7,190 nucleotides of DNA from Planctomycetota bacterium (GTDB lineage Bacteria; Planctomycetota; Planctomycetia; Planctomycetales; Planctomycetaceae), in assembly GCA_027622115.1 (NCBI GenBank), contig JAQBZS010000362.1, positions 1-7,190 on the forward strand. The letters run 5' to 3'. A program made the position numbers and the translations under genes. Below the pieces are notes generated by a model. It was given only the letters and a program-made list of their open reading frames with translations, searched no databases and had not been told where the DNA came from. This document shows positions 1 to 5,971 of the stretch, in pieces (position 1 is the first letter of the stretch; every line of letters starts with the position of its first letter).

Positions 1-1088
1 GCCCGCACCGGTTCATCGGCCAAGTAGCGACGAACGTCGTTGGCGAGTTCTCTCGCGGAGACGAAGCGATCTTCGGGTTGCTTCGACAATGCCTTCACAC
101 AAATGGCAGCCAGCGGCGGCGGTGCAGTGGCGAGCAACTCGACTGGCGGTTTCTCGTGGATCACCTTCTGTAACAACTTGATGGTCGTCTCCGCTTGGAA
201 CGGCGGTCGACCCGTCAGCAGTTCGAACAGGATGACTCCCAAAGCGTAAATATCGGTGGCCGGACCCACTTGATCGCTTTGACCGCAGGCTTGCTCGGGC
301 GACATATAGGCCGGTGTTCCCACAACCGCGCCGACTTGCGTCGAACTGCTGGAATCCGCCGAGACCGGTGCATTGTCTTCCGCAACGACGACCGCGTCAC
401 AATGTTTCGCCAGTCCCCAATCCAAAACGATCACTTCGCCGAAGTTGCCGAGAACCACGTTTTGGCCCTTCAAGTCACGGTGAATCACGCCTCGCGAATG
501 GGCATATTCAAGCGTGTTGCAGATTGAGATGAACGCGTTGAGCAAATCGGCGAATTCCACGGGCTCGGCTTGGCCGGCTTTTTGGCGTTGGTGATATTCG
601 TCGAGGGCCTCTTTCAGCGTGCGTCCGCGGAAGAACCGCATCGTGTAGCTGGGTGAAACGGAATCCGCGTGGACGTCATACACCGGGACGACGCCGGGAT
701 GTTCCAGTTGCCCGGTGACCTGAGCTTCGAAGAGGAACCGGTCTCGATGACTGGGACTGTCCAAGCGGTCGGCCCGCAACTCCTTGAGGGCCACGTCTCG
801 CTGAATGTTCGAATCGCGAGCGACCCAGACCTGTCCGATCCCACCCGTCGCATGCAGGTGTTGACGTTCGTATCGAGCGGATGAGGGTTTCGATTGGTTC
901 GACGCTGCTTGATCGATGACCGACGAAGAGTCGGAAGAGCTGCTAAAGCCTTCCACGGTCGTTTGCTGGTGCGCGTCGGATTCCATGTCGTGGAATTCGT
1001 GATCGACGGTCGGTTGCTGAACTGAGCTGGGAGTGTGATCGACGGTCGGGTCGGTGGCGTTTTGGGAAAGCGGATCGTCGGATTTCAT
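1..1088 (-). CDS. Serine/threonine protein kinase, N-terminal part (runs off left edge)
   Basis: This was translated by hand from ATG at 1088; 362 codons are open to the window edge. It is a Hanks-type kinase that phosphorylates Ser/Thr of unknown targets. Residues 1-72 are polar, Ser/Gln/Asp-rich and probably disordered, with two copies of PTVDH (14-18 and 26-30). The kinase domain starts at about 73: nucleotide loop ATGGIGQVW (80-88, first Gly replaced by Ala), ATP-binding Lys102 in VALKEL, Glu121 as the likely helix-C glutamate, catalytic loop HRDLKGQN (203-210; Asp205, Asn210), DWG (223-225) instead of DFG, activation segment GTPAYMSPEQ (257-266) and ATDIYALGV (277-285). All catalytic residues are present, so it should be active. 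DWG and the Ala-containing loop are, as I recall, usual in planctomycete kinases of this type. An in-frame TAG at 1100-1098 and AGGA at 1099-1096 fix the start. No membrane segment is visible; C-terminal sensor or membrane domains would lie outside the window. Confidence 0.95.
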   Translation of the reverse strand, partial: MKSDDPLSQNATDPTVDHTPSSVQQPTVDHEFHDMESDAHQQTTVEGFSSSSDSSSVIDQAASNQSKPSSARYERQHLHATGGIGQVWVARDSNIQRDVALKELRADRLDSPSHRDRFLFEAQVTGQLEHPGVVPVYDVHADSVSPSYTMRFFRGRTLKEALDEYHQRQKAGQAEPVEFADLLNAFISICNTLEYAHSRGVIHRDLKGQNVVLGNFGEVIVLDWGLAKHCDAVVVAEDNAPVSADSSSSTQVGAVVGTPAYMSPEQACGQSDQVGPATDIYALGVILFELLTGRPPFQAETTIKLLQKVIHEKPPVELLATAPPPLAAICVKALSKQPEDRFVSARELANDVRRYLADEPVR

Positions 1089-1095
1089 GTCGGAT

Positions 1096-1099
1096 TCCT
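1096..1099 (-). promoter_or_regulatory. Ribosome binding site of the kinase gene
   Basis: AGGA lies 7 nt upstream of the ATG at 1088. The same bases overlap an in-frame TAG (1100-1098), so no longer kinase start is possible. Confidence 0.6.
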
Positions 1100-1142
1100 A
1101 GTTGGACGGCCCGAGAGTTGTGGGTTTCGTGGGTGAGCCGTT

Positions 1143-1187
1143 GGCCGTAAGGTCTCGGGCACGGCTCGGTGCCCGGACGCTTACGCC
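1143..1187. repeat. REP-like imperfect palindrome
   Basis: The inner stem CGGGCAC (1156-1162) pairs with GTGCCCG (1169-1175) around the 6-nt loop GGCTCG. The outer stem CGTAAG (1146-1151) pairs with CTTACG (1180-1185), separated from the inner stem by an unpaired 4-nt bulge on each side. The element sits in the spacer between the kinase gene and the transposase remnant. It resembles short dispersed palindromes that I recall from planctomycete genomes, but dispersal cannot be shown from one copy. No T-run follows on either strand, so it is not a typical intrinsic terminator. Confidence 0.5.
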
Positions 1188-1219
1188 GCCCTTTGTTCTA
1201 ACGTTTTGAGCCGCGAGCA

Positions 1220-1810
1220 TTGAACTTTCCTGAGTCTACCGGACTCCTTGGAAACAAACCGGGGTCGCCGAATCTGCTGATACATTCCACATTTGCGTGT
1301 GAACAACCCGCAACCTTCAAGGAAGAAGGAAATTGGAATGGAAGCCGACAAGCGACCCCGGAATTTGAACCGACTCGCGAGGATTGGGATCCCCAAACCA
1401 CTTATGGCAATCGCCAGTTTTGTTTACCGATGTCCGTGGAGCAGCATGCTGACTTTTCGAACGATCGCTCCGTCGCCAGACCCTTTGTTCAAGACATGAT
1501 TGAAAGACACCCGGAACTCTTCCCCGAAGCCATCGTGCAAAACGGCTTCTCATTTGACGGCCACGAGCGGGAAAGCAAACGCATCCCCGGCGTCCGCCTC
1601 CGACGCATCACCCCCAAGGGTGGCGTGAAAAAGGTGGTTTACACCATCAGGCCAAGCGAAGTTCTGCCTTCGATGGTCGGTAAAACCGGCGACGTGAAGA
1701 ACGCATTGCTGCTGCTCAGTCACGGAGATTCTGCGGACGTCGTGGCCGAAGTTTGCGGTCGTAACCGGCCAACCAGAAAACCTGCCGGTCGTCAGGCCGG
1801 CAGATCCTGA
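1220..1810 (+). pseudogene. Transposase remnant, N-terminal part only
   Basis: Residues from about 64 onward (FCLPMSVEQHADFSND, then VARPFVQDMIERHPELFP, RLRRI, YTIRPSEVLPSMV, GDVKNALLLL) match the N-terminal region of a transposase family that I recall from planctomycetes and cyanobacteria, where it reads roughly 'LPLTVEQHADFSNDRDVVRPFVQ...RHPELFP...RLRRI...PSFVMPYMV...DEVEKALFL'. The usual continuation (GRxxMYWYR and the DDE-type catalytic part) is absent: similarity stops at about CGRN (1757-1768) and the frame ends 14 codons later. The start at 1220 is TTG without a ribosome binding site; the first in-frame ATG is at 1430. A purine-rich AAGGAAGAAGGA (1319-1330) stands 7 nt before an ATG at 1338, but in another frame, so the 5' part may also be frameshifted. 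It is the only plus-strand gene here and is probably inactive. Family assignment is from memory. Confidence 0.6.
1775..1803 (-). terminator. Probable intrinsic terminator for pcm
   Basis: On the minus strand, the 7-bp stem CTGCCGG/CCGGCAG (1803-1797 with 1788-1782, 8-nt loop) is followed by GTTTTCT. It lies about 120 nt past the pcm stop and inside the 3' end of the transposase remnant. The T-run is short, so efficiency is uncertain. Confidence 0.55.
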
Positions 1811-1921
1811 AGTTGGCGGAGCGAAACCAATGCGGTTTGCACGGTCGTGGTCTGCTTCTTCTGACGCTTCACGACATCGGAGGCGATTCTCCAGATACGT
1901 TCTGCCCAAACGGCTGATGAC

Positions 1922-2572
1922 TCATCCGGAATGGTCTTGCCAACCTTCAGCGCCGATCAGTTTCACAAACCGGCATCCGCAGATATCTCGAATGCTCGGG
2001 CCGGCACTTCGCTTTTCCACGACTTGCAGGGTTTGCACGTCCGCTCCTCCGGTCGGAATCACCATGCGACCAGTCAGCTTCAGTTGCTGGTACAGCGACT
2101 CCGGCACACGCGGTGCGGCGGCAGTGACGATGATCGCGTCGTACGGTGCGAATTCGCGGACGCCGATCGTGCCGTCGCCCAATTCAAAGCGGATGTTGCG
2201 ATGGCCCTCGGCACGCAACGCGTCGCGGGCAGTCGCCGACAGTGATTCAAATCGCTCGATCGTCACCACTTCGCGGCAAAGCTGGGCGAGCACCGCGGAC
2301 TGATACCCGCTCCCCGTGCCGATCTCCAAGACCGACTCGTCGCCGGTCAACTCTAGGCACTCGGTCATGAGAGCCACCATGTACGGCTGACTGATCGTCT
2401 GGCCGTGCTCGATCGGCAACGGTCCATCTTCATAGGTGCGGACCTCGAATTTCGGCGACACGAATCGCTCGCGGCGAGTCCGACCTAGAACCGCGAGCAC
2501 TCGCTCATCGCGAATTCCCTTGGACCGCAACTGACTGATCAGCGTCTCGCGAGCCTGCTCGAACTTGGCCAT
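1922..2572 (-). CDS. pcm: Protein-L-isoaspartate O-methyltransferase
   Basis: It encodes 216 residues, the usual size for this cytosolic repair enzyme, which uses S-adenosylmethionine to methylate L-isoaspartyl residues of aged proteins (EC 2.1.1.77). Family marks seen: REERF-type start region RTRRERFVSP (31-40), YEDGPLPIEHGQTISQPY (47-64), the SAM-binding motif I VLEIGTGSGYQSAVL (81-95), the acidic strand end TIERFESLS (104-112) and the GDG turn (132-134), YDAIIVTAAAP (144-154) and LTGRMVIPTG (166-175). The frame is open upstream to 2704, but the extra 44 residues are a shadow of recJ; ATG at 2572 gives the normal N-terminus MAKFEQARETL. The start lies inside the 3' end of recJ (68-bp overlap), so translation is probably coupled. 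There is no strong Shine-Dalgarno sequence (GGCGG about 3 nt upstream at most). No defect is visible. Confidence 0.95.
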   Translation of the reverse strand: MAKFEQARETLISQLRSKGIRDERVLAVLGRTRRERFVSPKFEVRTYEDGPLPIEHGQTISQPYMVALMTECLELTGDESVLEIGTGSGYQSAVLAQLCREVVTIERFESLSATARDALRAEGHRNIRFELGDGTIGVREFAPYDAIIVTAAAPRVPESLYQQLKLTGRMVIPTGGADVQTLQVVEKRSAGPSIRDICGCRFVKLIGAEGWQDHSG

Positions 2573-4299
2573 CGTCCGCCATCCAATCGACAAGATGCAG
2601 ATCAACCGTCTCGTGACCGCGATAGCTGTTGATCTTGGGCACGAAGCAGATCGAGATTGTGCCGGTGACGGCCTCCAATTCTTCGGCCCAATCCGCGCGG
2701 CCAAACGCGATGCCCTTGATTCGCGTCTTGTACTGTTTCAATTGCAACGAGAGATGCCGCTCGCCTTCGCCGATCTTGCGCGGCGGCGCGGCGAGTTCCA
2801 CATGCCGAGCCGCGAAAACCGGCGGTCGATTGTTTTGTCCAAACGGACCCAAGCGATCCAATTCGGTCACCGATCGCCAGTTGACGTCCTGCAGAAGAAC
2901 TTCCGCGTCGACCGACAATGACAGCTCATCGTCCGTCGGCCGAAATGTTTCCGCGACGACATTGCAAAACGCTTCGCGGAATTCGTCGATGTTCGCCGGA
3001 TCAATCTTTAATCCGGCGGCCGCCTTGTGTCCGCCAAACGAAATCAAATGCTCCGCGCATTGTGCGAGTCCCGCGTGCAAATCAAAGCTGGCGAAGGACC
3101 GGCAGGACGCCTGGCCGATTTGATCCTTTTTATTGATCGAAATCAGAATCGCCGGTTTCGACCACGCGGCTGGCCACGATGCCGATGACGCCGGCATGCC
3201 AGTCTTCGTCGGCCAACACCAAGGCCGGAGCGTCCGCCCATTCGGGGTTGGCTTCGACCAGTTCCTTGGCGTGCTTGAAGATTTTGCGTTCGACGGTCCG
3301 CCGCGTCTTGTTGAGTTTGTCGAGGTATTCGGCCAGTTGTGAAGCGCGTTCTTGGTCGTCCGTGGTGAGTAGCTCAACTGCCAGCCGAGCCTGTCCCATG
3401 CGACCGGCCGCGTTGATTCGCGGCGCCACGCCGAAGCCGATGTCGTCTGCACGCAGCGTCTTGTTTTGCTCAAGCCCGGCAACTCGCATTAGCGTCTTCA
3501 GCCCGATGGACGAACGTTTCATCAGCCCCAGCAGCCCGTACTTGACGATGACTCGGTTCTCATCCAGCAGCGGCACGACATCCGCCACAGTGCCGATGGC
3601 CGTGAGTCCGACGGCGCTTGTGAGAAACTCCCGCATCCGCGGCGACGCTTTCTTGCCGTCGCCCAATTTCTGACACACGGCCCACGCCAGTTTGAAGGCC
3701 ACGCCGACACCGCAAAGATCGGGAAACGGGTACGAACCGCCCGGTAAACGCGGATGCACGAGGCACAGTGCGTTCGGCAATTCCGACGCCATGTTGTGGT
3801 GGTCCGTGATGATCAGGTCCAGCCCCAGGTCCGTCGCCAATTGGGCTTCCTTGACGCTGGCAATGCCGCAATCGACCGAGATCAACAGTCGGTCCGGGTC
3901 TTCTTCGTGCAGTTGACGAATGGCGGCGCTGTTGATGCCGTAGCCCTCGTCCAGCCGCGAAGGGATGTAGTAGTCCACCTTGGCGGAATTGAGCGTCAGG
4001 CAGTGCCACAACAGGCTCGTGGCAGTCACGCCGTCCACGTCGTAGTCGCCGTAGATCGTGATGCGTCTGCCGGCCGTCATCGCCGCGACAACCAGCTCGG
4101 CGGCCTCGGTCACGCCGGGGAGCAGTTCCGGCGGATGCAACTCCATCATGTTCGCATGCAGGAACGAATGGGCCACATCCGTGTGTTCGTAACCACGGGA
4201 AATCAGCACTTGAGCGATCAGCGGCGAAACCTTCAGCCCGCCACTCAACTGACGCACCAGGGATTCATCGTGAGTCGAGTAACTCCACGATTTCGGCAT
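2505..4299 (-). pseudogene. recJ: Single-stranded-DNA-specific exonuclease RecJ, frameshifted
   Basis: RecJ is a 5'-3' ssDNA exonuclease of the DHH family used in recombination and mismatch repair. The first frame (4299 to TAA at 3132-3130, 389 residues) carries GDYDVDG (84-90), SVDCG (141-145), TDHHN (165-169), CGVGVAFK (196-203), VADVVPLLDENR (238-249), APRINAAGRMG (292-302) and the start of DHHA1, WHAGVIGIVASRVVE (367-381). It then reads TGDSDFDQ and stops. The remainder continues in the +1 frame from about 3158 to TGA at 2507-2505: KPAILISI, FDLHAGL, the DHHA1 motif FGGHKAAAGL starting at 3038, and the OB-fold C-terminus ending near VDLHLVDW. Joined, the product is about 598 residues, a normal RecJ length. 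Relatives have about three residues between ASRVVE and (K/R)P, so a deletion of about 11 nt fits better than a single-base slip. ATG at 4299 follows AAGGAAG. Whether the truncated protein, lacking most of DHHA1 and the OB fold, retains activity is unknown. Confidence 0.9.
3154..3163 (-). other. Frameshift site in recJ
   Basis: The minus-strand sequence is GGTCGAAACC. Frame one reads GTC GAA ACC (V-E-T); the frame with RecJ similarity downstream reads TCG AAA CCG (S-K-P). The switch must fall upstream of TAA at 3132-3130. Because KPAILISI already fits the family in the second frame, the break lies here and not at the nearby A5 tract (minus strand, around 3126-3130). No UGA pause codon or recognisable slippery heptamer accompanies it. 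Confidence 0.8.
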
Positions 4300-4305
4300 T
4301 GTGGA

Positions 4306-4312
4306 CTTCCTT
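4306..4312 (-). promoter_or_regulatory. Ribosome binding site of recJ
   Basis: AAGGAAG lies 6 nt before ATG at 4299 and supports this start. In the 242-nt spacer upstream (4300-4541) I could not pick out a convincing -35/-10 pair. Confidence 0.65.
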
Positions 4313-4541
4313 GCGAAGAAGATTGGAATCCGTTCGCGGCAGCGTCCAGAGTCGCGCGGCGAGAGTCAAGAGACGAGAACGCGGCGAACTCCACATCTGC
4401 GGATCGCATCATCGCGGAAAACCGGACTCATGACAGCAACTGCCCGAGGCCGGCTTCCCACGGGCGTTGTCGTCAATTCACCAACAGGGAACCGAATCGC
4501 CAGTCGTTGGCGAACAATTGGTCGCCGATCGTGACGCTGAA

Positions 4542-4814
4542 TCACCGATAAAGTGAATAGAAGCGAAACGGTTTCGGCCATTCTTCGCGAGGTTTGAACG
4601 CAATTGCGACCTCTTGCCCATCGAGCGCAGATTCAGTGATGACAACACAATCGTCGAACGACTTTGCTGTCTCGAACTCAGTGTCGTTTACCTTGCAGAT
4701 CGTTTTGTAAAATGGGCGGGACATCCATTGTTCGATTTCGGGCGTGTCTTTGAATTTGAGGTATGCGGCGAGCGACGCATGCGATGCGCCAACAAGCGCA
4801 AATCCAGTCGGCAC
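4542..4814 (-). CDS. Small conserved protein, PTH2-like (peptidyl-tRNA hydrolase type), N-terminus damaged
   Basis: The open frame from GTG at 4814 gives 90 residues: PTGFALVGASHASLAAYLKF (2-21), a middle part with WMSRPFYKTICKV, DTEFETAKSFDDCVVITES, and a C-terminus ending WPKPFRFYSLYR. The layout (a conserved HASLA helix, then KxxCKV, then a V-I-T-E-S-x-L-x-G-x-E-V-A strand pair) resembles small bacterial proteins that I associate with the PTH2 peptidyl-tRNA hydrolase fold; this assignment is from memory and tentative. The GTG start would remove the first beta strand. In the same frame upstream lies ATG AAA ATG TAG (4844-4833) and then codons for ILIRES, which look like the natural start of the protein. 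An amber codon therefore seems to interrupt codon 4 of a roughly 100-residue gene. It may be a pseudogene, an internally started protein or a sequence error. It stands alone, in spacers of about 240 and 200 nt. Confidence 0.6.
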   Translation of the reverse strand: MPTGFALVGASHASLAAYLKFKDTPEIEQWMSRPFYKTICKVNDTEFETAKSFDDCVVITESALDGQEVAIAFKPREEWPKPFRFYSLYR

Positions 4815-4832
4815 GGATTCGCGGATAAGTAT

Positions 4833-4844
4833 CTACATTTTCAT
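4833..4844 (-). other. Probable original start with in-frame amber codon
   Basis: ATG AAA ATG TAG is in frame with the PTH2-like gene and joins directly to codons for ILIRESVPTG, a plausible first beta strand. The purine-rich AGGCGGA lies about 9 nt upstream of the first ATG. This suggests that an AAG, CAG, GAG, TGG or similar codon mutated to TAG. Confidence 0.5.
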
Positions 4845-5038
4845 CGAAGCGTTCCGCCTGCGTCAGCCAACGGGAAGCATGGCCAACGCCGTCCCACAAC
4901 TCGGGTTTACTCAGGTTTTGTGGTCCGCATTTTCTCTGCGAGCAAGTTGCAGTAGCAGAACGACGCTACGGATCTGCATAAAACCCACTCGAAAGAAAGT
5001 ACCCGTCAATACCGAATTCTCAACGCCCTAGACTCGCC

Positions 5039-5812
5039 CTACCGATTCAGATGGCGGGTCGTCCAGAATTCTCGCGCGTATTCAAAGTCCTGCTGTGTAT
5101 CGACTTCGATGTAGCCGCCCGGCGTGTCGACATGCTCCATCCGCTGCTCGGATTCGATCAGATCCTGGAGTAGATGGATCAAGTAGGCTTTTTCGAACGT
5201 CTTCGCCTCGCGATAGGGTTGACCGGCAAATTGCCCGCGCCGCTCGTGGTATTGTCGGCAGAGCGCGGCACCACCGATGGTCGAGAATTTCGCCAAGCCA
5301 ATGAATTCGCCGTGGGCTTCGGCTTCCGGAATCTCGCGATGAATTCGCGTCACGACTCCGTCGGACACGGTGACCTTTTCGGCATCGTCACTGGGATGCT
5401 CGGTCCGCTGCTCGTAACGAACCAGCCAGTTGCTATCCACGCCCAATGCAAGGTCGGCTTCGCTTCGCAGCAATGCTTCGACAATTGCCGGCGTGAACAA
5501 TACGTCGGAATAGCAGCAGACGAACGGCTGATCCATGAGATCTTCCGCATACATCAGCGACGCCAGAATGTTGTTGTTCGGCCAGTCCGAGTTCTGCCGA
5601 AACGTGAATTCGGGATTCGATTCGCGGACGGATTCGATGCGATAACCACCGATGAACGCGATGTCGTCGATGTCATTCTGCCGAAACGCATCAACCGCCC
5701 AATCCAGCAGTCGCTGGCCGGCGACTTCCGCGAAGCACTTGGGGGTGTCGGCTGTTGTGGGCATCAGGCGACTCCCTCGGCCGGCCCCGATAATGATTGC
5801 TCGCATTTCCAT
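5039..5812 (-). CDS. Nucleotidyltransferase, sugar/choline-phosphate type (NTP_transferase family)
   Basis: It encodes 257 residues with the fold of enzymes that transfer a nucleotidyl group from an NTP to a phosphorylated sugar, choline or similar group. Seen: the N-terminal nucleotide-binding signature MRAIIIGAGRGSRLMP (3-18) with the following TPK (23-25), the strand IAFIGGY (51-57), WPNNNILASLMYAEDLM (77-93), the metal-binding aspartate in CCYSDVLF (99-106, Asp103), the aspartate in LGVDSNW (123-129), GEFIGLAKFS (168-177) and the C-terminal EVDTQQDFEYA (236-246). Planctomycete proteins of this type are usually annotated as phosphocholine cytidylyltransferase-like; the actual substrate cannot be read from sequence. 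Such enzymes supply activated groups for surface glycan or lipid decoration. The frame is open further up (5854), but AGAAGG (5823-5818) 5 nt before ATG at 5812 favours MEMRAIII. A second ATG at 5806 is less well spaced. No licA/licD-type or glycosyltransferase partner is adjacent. Confidence 0.88.
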   Translation of the reverse strand: MEMRAIIIGAGRGSRLMPTTADTPKCFAEVAGQRLLDWAVDAFRQNDIDDIAFIGGYRIESVRESNPEFTFRQNSDWPNNNILASLMYAEDLMDQPFVCCYSDVLFTPAIVEALLRSEADLALGVDSNWLVRYEQRTEHPSDDAEKVTVSDGVVTRIHREIPEAEAHGEFIGLAKFSTIGGAALCRQYHERRGQFAGQPYREAKTFEKAYLIHLLQDLIESEQRMEHVDTPGGYIEVDTQQDFEYAREFWTTRHLNR

Positions 5813-5817
5813 CCACA

Positions 5818-5823
5818 CCTTCT
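5818..5823 (-). promoter_or_regulatory. Ribosome binding site of the nucleotidyltransferase gene
   Basis: AGAAGG is 5 nt upstream of ATG 5812 and 11 nt upstream of ATG 5806, so it favours the first. Confidence 0.6.
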
Positions 5824-5846
5824 TGCTGCTTGCTCGACACGACAAA

Positions 5847-5865
5847 TCAACCAAGTCCTGGTTGA
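5847..5865. repeat. Small palindrome in the nucleotidyltransferase leader
   Basis: TCAACCA (5847-5853) and TGGTTGA (5859-5865) form a 7-bp inverted repeat with a 5-nt centre, 35-53 nt upstream of the start codon. It could be an operator or an mRNA hairpin, or chance; no regulator is identified. Confidence 0.3.
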
Positions 5866-5909
5866 GCGACGAGGATACTGAAGATTCGCTAAATCACACG
5901 CCGCGCAAC

Positions 5910-5954
5910 AAAAAAACGCGAGCAGGTTAACTGGTAAGTCACCTGCTCGCGTTT
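5910..5954 (-). terminator. Intrinsic terminator of the YTV protein gene
   Basis: A perfect 14-bp stem, AAACGCGAGCAGGT (5914-5927) with ACCTGCTCGCGTTT (5941-5954), has a 13-nt loop. On the minus strand it is followed by seven T (5916-5910). It starts 18 nt after the TAA of the upstream gene. On the plus strand the hairpin is followed only by GTGTTTTT, so it might act weakly in both directions. It separates the YTV gene from the nucleotidyltransferase gene. Confidence 0.93.
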
Positions 5955-5971
5955 GTGTTTTTGGATCGTTC

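Noticed and set aside
1550..1909. Minus-strand open frame of 119 residues
   Set aside because: It lies opposite the transposase remnant, has low-complexity composition typical of an antisense shadow and shows no known motif.
1830..2303. Plus-strand open frame of 157 residues
   Set aside because: Antisense to pcm, Ser/Arg-rich, with no recognisable domain; pcm explains the sequence fully.
2573..2704. Longer pcm start giving 44 extra N-terminal residues
   Set aside because: The extra part is encoded by the end of recJ in another frame and does not resemble the family N-terminus; ATG at 2572 gives the normal length.
3120..3135. A5 tract next to the recJ TAA as a programmed slippage site
   Set aside because: The conserved RecJ residues KPAILISI are already in the second frame upstream of the tract, so the frame change occurs before it.
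3754..4551. Plus-strand open frame of 265 residues
   Set aside because: It is long but antisense to recJ motifs that are clearly conserved; His/Gln/Arg-rich composition marks a shadow of GC-rich coding DNA.
4366..4581. Minus-strand 71-residue frame between recJ and the PTH2-like gene
   Set aside because: It overlaps the end of the PTH2-like gene, has no ribosome binding site or known motif, and is Arg-rich as expected by chance.
4952..5038. Short inverted repeats and a TTGAC box in the spacer upstream of the PTH2-like gene
   Set aside because: The stems are only about 5 bp and no -10 box stands at a proper distance from the TTGACG, so neither a terminator nor a promoter can be supported.
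5174..5881. Plus-strand open frame of 235 residues
   Set aside because: Antisense to the nucleotidyltransferase, whose motifs are unmistakable.
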